This document shows, piece by piece, positions 61,440 to 64,000 of a stretch of DNA of 64,000 bases. The translations under genes and the position numbers were made by a program. The stretch is from Taiwanofungus camphoratus. Taxonomy: Eukaryota; Basidiomycota; Agaricomycetes; Polyporales; Taiwanofungaceae. The DNA is taken from NCBI GenBank assembly GCA_003999685.1, contig CP021229.1, positions 1,550,001 through 1,614,000 of the forward strand, read 5' to 3'. Each line of letters begins with the position of its first letter. Position 1 is the stretch's first letter. The notes under the pieces were generated by a model, which was given only the letters and a program-made list of their open reading frames with translations, made no database searches and was not told the DNA's origin.

Positions 61440-61778
61440 TTGGTGGTCAGTACCAGCGTCAGCAACAGATACAAGGAAAGTAAGCTATCATGGTATACAT
61501 TCATTGCAGAATTTATGGCAGTCATGAAAAATATCATACATGTAGTTTTGGATCTACAAATAGGCACAAAAGATCAGAACATGTATCTGAACGAATGGCC
61601 TTCGTTACGGTGGTTTTTTGTTGAAAGTGTGATTAGAGGTGCTGAAGGTCCTACCCTTAAGGACCCCGGGACTCAGAACGAGTTAAGTAAGTATACTTTC
61701 CTTACTGAGATTTATCATCGTCGCCTCGCTCGACGGCAAGCGTACCGTTCTCTCCATTCTCCACCATCTTTGAACGTT
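61440..61778. other. Brr2 leader region
   Basis: About 340 bp between the Dug1 stop and the Brr2 ATG. The Brr2 frame stays open upstream to about 61440, but upstream codons use non-ATG starts and low conservation-like composition, so it is read as promoter and 5'UTR. Confidence 0.5.
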
Positions 61779-64000
61779 ATGTCTGCGAAACGGGATTTGT
61801 CTGGCTACAACTATGCTGCTATATCTTCCTTGGTCTTGACTGCAGACAGGTCTGCTCTTCCACGTCGGGATAAGGAACCTGATGGTGCGCCAACTTCTCT
61901 TGCTGGTCGAATCGACCCCCGAGAAATGGGCTCTCGGGTGCAGCGGGAAACGCCTAAGGACTTGGAGAAAAAGAAGAGGAAAGCTGTGGACAAGCAAGAA
62001 GGAGCTGAAAAGCAGCTGTCGAAACGCAGGACCGCAGAAGCCACCGGTTTCGGCTACACTGACATTATCGAAGCTACCCAAGACGTTGAGGGTCTAACGT
62101 ACAGGCCACGTACAGCAGAGACACGCGAAGTCTATGAACTTGTCTTGGCTAGCGTCCACCAGGCTCTTGGTGACCAGGCGCATGACGTTGTTCGCAGTGC
62201 CGCAGACACCGTATTGGAGACGCTGAAAAATGAGAACCTGAAGGACTTCGACAAGAAGAAGGAGGTACAAGAAGTTGTTGGGCCCATCTCAAATGAGTCT
62301 TTTGCTCAGCTTCTCAACTTGTCGAAGAAGATCACGGATTACGGTGCGGAGGACGAGACAATGGTCGATCCCGACATGGAACGCAAAGACGCCGAGATAG
62401 ACGATGAGACGGGCGTTGCAGTCGTATTTGATGAAGAGGAGGAGGAAGAGGAAGAAGAGGAAGGCTATGAGATTCGAGACGAGTCGGACGAAGAAAATGA
62501 GGAGGAGGCAGTCGGGGAGGCGCCGCCCAAGTCCTTGGAAGGAGATGACGAACTTGTCATTGGGAACAGTTCCGCCGCGCAGCAGGGCAGGACGCATATT
62601 GACAGAGATATCGTTTCGCCTCACTCTATCGATGGTTTCTGGGTCCAACGACAGATTTCTGAAGTCTACTCTGATCCAGTCACTGCTGCCGATAAAGCAG
62701 CTTCAGTACTTTCTATCCTAGGCTCAGAATCCAACCTTCGTGACTGTGAGAACCAGCTCATGGAGCTCTTCGAATACCAAAGCTTCCATGTCATTACAAA
62801 GTTTCTCAAAAACCGTGACGTTATTGTGTGGTGCACCAAACTTATGCGCAGTGATGCTGATGAGCGTGTCAACGTTGAGGTTGCCATGCGGGAGAAGGGT
62901 CTCGGTTGGATTTTGAGGGAGCTCGCCGGAGACAGGAAGGCGAAGGCACGGACCGATGCCATGGACGTAGACGAGAAGCCGAAAGTAGAGCAAGTACCGA
63001 AGACTGCAACTCTTGCGCCGGGTTCGACGGTCCAACCGAAGAGAACCGTGGATCTGGAAGGTATGGCATTCAGTCAAGGTGGCCATCTCATGTCGAACAA
63101 GAAGTGCAAGCTGCCGGAAGGTTCGTTCAAGCGGGCGAAAAAGGGGTACGAAGAGATTCATGTCCCAGCTCCTAAGCAAAAACCGGTCGCTCCGGGAGAC
63201 TTCGTTCCGATCACTGATCTTCCAGCCTGGGCAAGAGAAGGCTTTCCAGGCATCAAAAACCTCAATCGTATTCAGAGCAAGCTCTATCCTGTCGCGTTTG
63301 GCACAGATGAACCAATCCTCCTTTGTGCGCCTACTGGAGCTGGCAAGGTATGTTTATTTGACATTAGATTGTTGCGGTATCACTAAAGCTAAGTGCCAGA
63401 CAAACGTCGCTATGCTTACGATATTGAACGAGTTATCGAAATACCGGGATGAAGAAAGTGGTGGTTTTGATCTCAACTCATTCAAGATTATCTATGTCGC
63501 TCCTATGAAGGCTTTGGTGCAGGAAATGGTTGGCAACTTCAGCTCTCGGCTCAGCGTTTATGGTGTCAAGGTCGGCGAACTGACCGGGGACTCACAAATG
63601 ACCAAGCAGCAAATCGCCGAGACACAGGTAATCGTCACGACGCCGGAGAAATACGATGTCATCACCCGCAAGAGCACGGATACCAGCTACACCAATCTCG
63701 TGCGTCTCATCATTATTGACGAGATCCACTTGCTGCATGACGAGCGTGGCCCTGTCCTCGAGAGCATCATCGCGCGAACGATTAGACGGATGGAACAGAC
63801 GTCTGAGTATGTTCGCTTGGTCGGCCTTTCTGCAACGTTGCCGAACTACCAGGACGTTGCCACATTCCTTCGAGTCGATCCATCAAAAAGTCTCTTCTAC
63901 TTCGACGCGTCCTATCGGCCATGTGTCTTGCAGCAACAGTTTATCGGTGTTACGGAGAAGAAGGCCATCAAACGATACCAGGTGATGAATGAAGTTTGTT
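61779..64000 (+). CDS. BRR2: Brr2-type U5 snRNP DExD/H-box RNA helicase, 3' partial
   Basis: Large ATPase that unwinds the U4/U6 duplex during spliceosome activation; full members have about 2,100 residues, and the window ends in the first helicase cassette. Start [20 protein letters not shown] (61779). The N-terminal region has [20 protein letters not shown] and an acidic run ([20 protein letters not shown]). A PWI-like region is followed by [18 protein letters not shown]. The first RecA domain follows an intron at 63349-63399 that splits the P-loop ([17 protein letters not shown]). Then come [29 protein letters not shown], the DEIH motif in [15 protein letters not shown], and [18 protein letters not shown]. 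The gene continues beyond 64000. Confidence 0.96.

Noticed and set aside
61440-61778. N-terminal extension of Brr2 by the open upstream frame
   Set aside because: It has no ATG at its start, begins right at the Dug1 stop, and the usual Brr2 N-terminus starts at the Met at 61779.
1-64000. tRNA, rRNA or CRISPR features
   Set aside because: I scanned for T-loop motifs (GTTCGAATC-like), rRNA-like blocks and regularly spaced repeats and saw none that folded or repeated convincingly. A covariance-model scan would be decisive.

Overview
The window is nuclear DNA of a basidiomycete, most likely a mushroom-forming Agaricomycete. Genes are cut by many short GT-AG introns (mostly about 50-70 bp) that can be joined in frame by eye. 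The gene set is fungal: fungal-type tRNA ligase with all three domains, Atg18, the Hap3 subunit of the CCAAT-binding complex, Exo70, calcineurin A and Brr2. The BTB/POZ protein, the F-box protein and a small ricin-B (beta-trefoil) lectin of mushroom type point to Agaricomycetes. No prokaryotic operon, CRISPR array, rRNA or tRNA gene was seen.

Layout. 1-1425: 3' part of a bHLH-zipper regulator (+). 1426-7551: gene-poor, with simple repeats and a tiny secreted-protein candidate at 6117-6902 whose intron carries an insertion. 7552-8639: BTB/POZ protein (-). 9880-14688: large disordered WW-domain protein (-), divergent from UNC-50 (+, 14856-16016), followed by calcineurin A (+, 16318-18879). 19591-22089: bZIP regulator (-). 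22590-24853: sphingoid-base phosphate phosphatase (-). 24854-26887: mostly empty, with one TATA-driven unresolved transcript. 26888-27818: two-helix TMEM242-like protein (-). 28278-28963: ricin-B lectin (-). 28964-32635: one unresolved coding-like region. 32636-35313: tRNA ligase (-). 35657-37098: inverted-repeat element. 39550-41509: UNC93-like transporter (+). 42045-44050: F-box protein (+). 44348-45643: MIF4G-like protein (-). 46755-49097: Exo70 (+). 49799-51594: Atg18 (-). 52320-53733: unknown disordered protein (-). 54563-55134: Hap3 (-), with a second reading frame overlapping its last exon. 55235-55370: LTR remnant. 56196-59335: E(z)-type histone methyltransferase (-), head to head with the peptidase Dug1 (+, 59433-61439). 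61779-64000: 5' part of Brr2 (+).

Most genes are conserved housekeeping or regulatory genes with no shared pathway. Membrane traffic and signalling are well represented (UNC-50, Exo70, Atg18, calcineurin, sphingolipid phosphatase), but I read that as chance neighbourhood rather than a cluster. The least expected items are the frame-overlapping small ORF at the Hap3 3' end, the insertion flanked by an 8-bp repeat inside the secreted-protein intron, the three-copy inverted-repeat element, the LTR about 100 bp upstream of the Hap3 start, and the long intron that splits the bZIP exactly between basic region and zipper.
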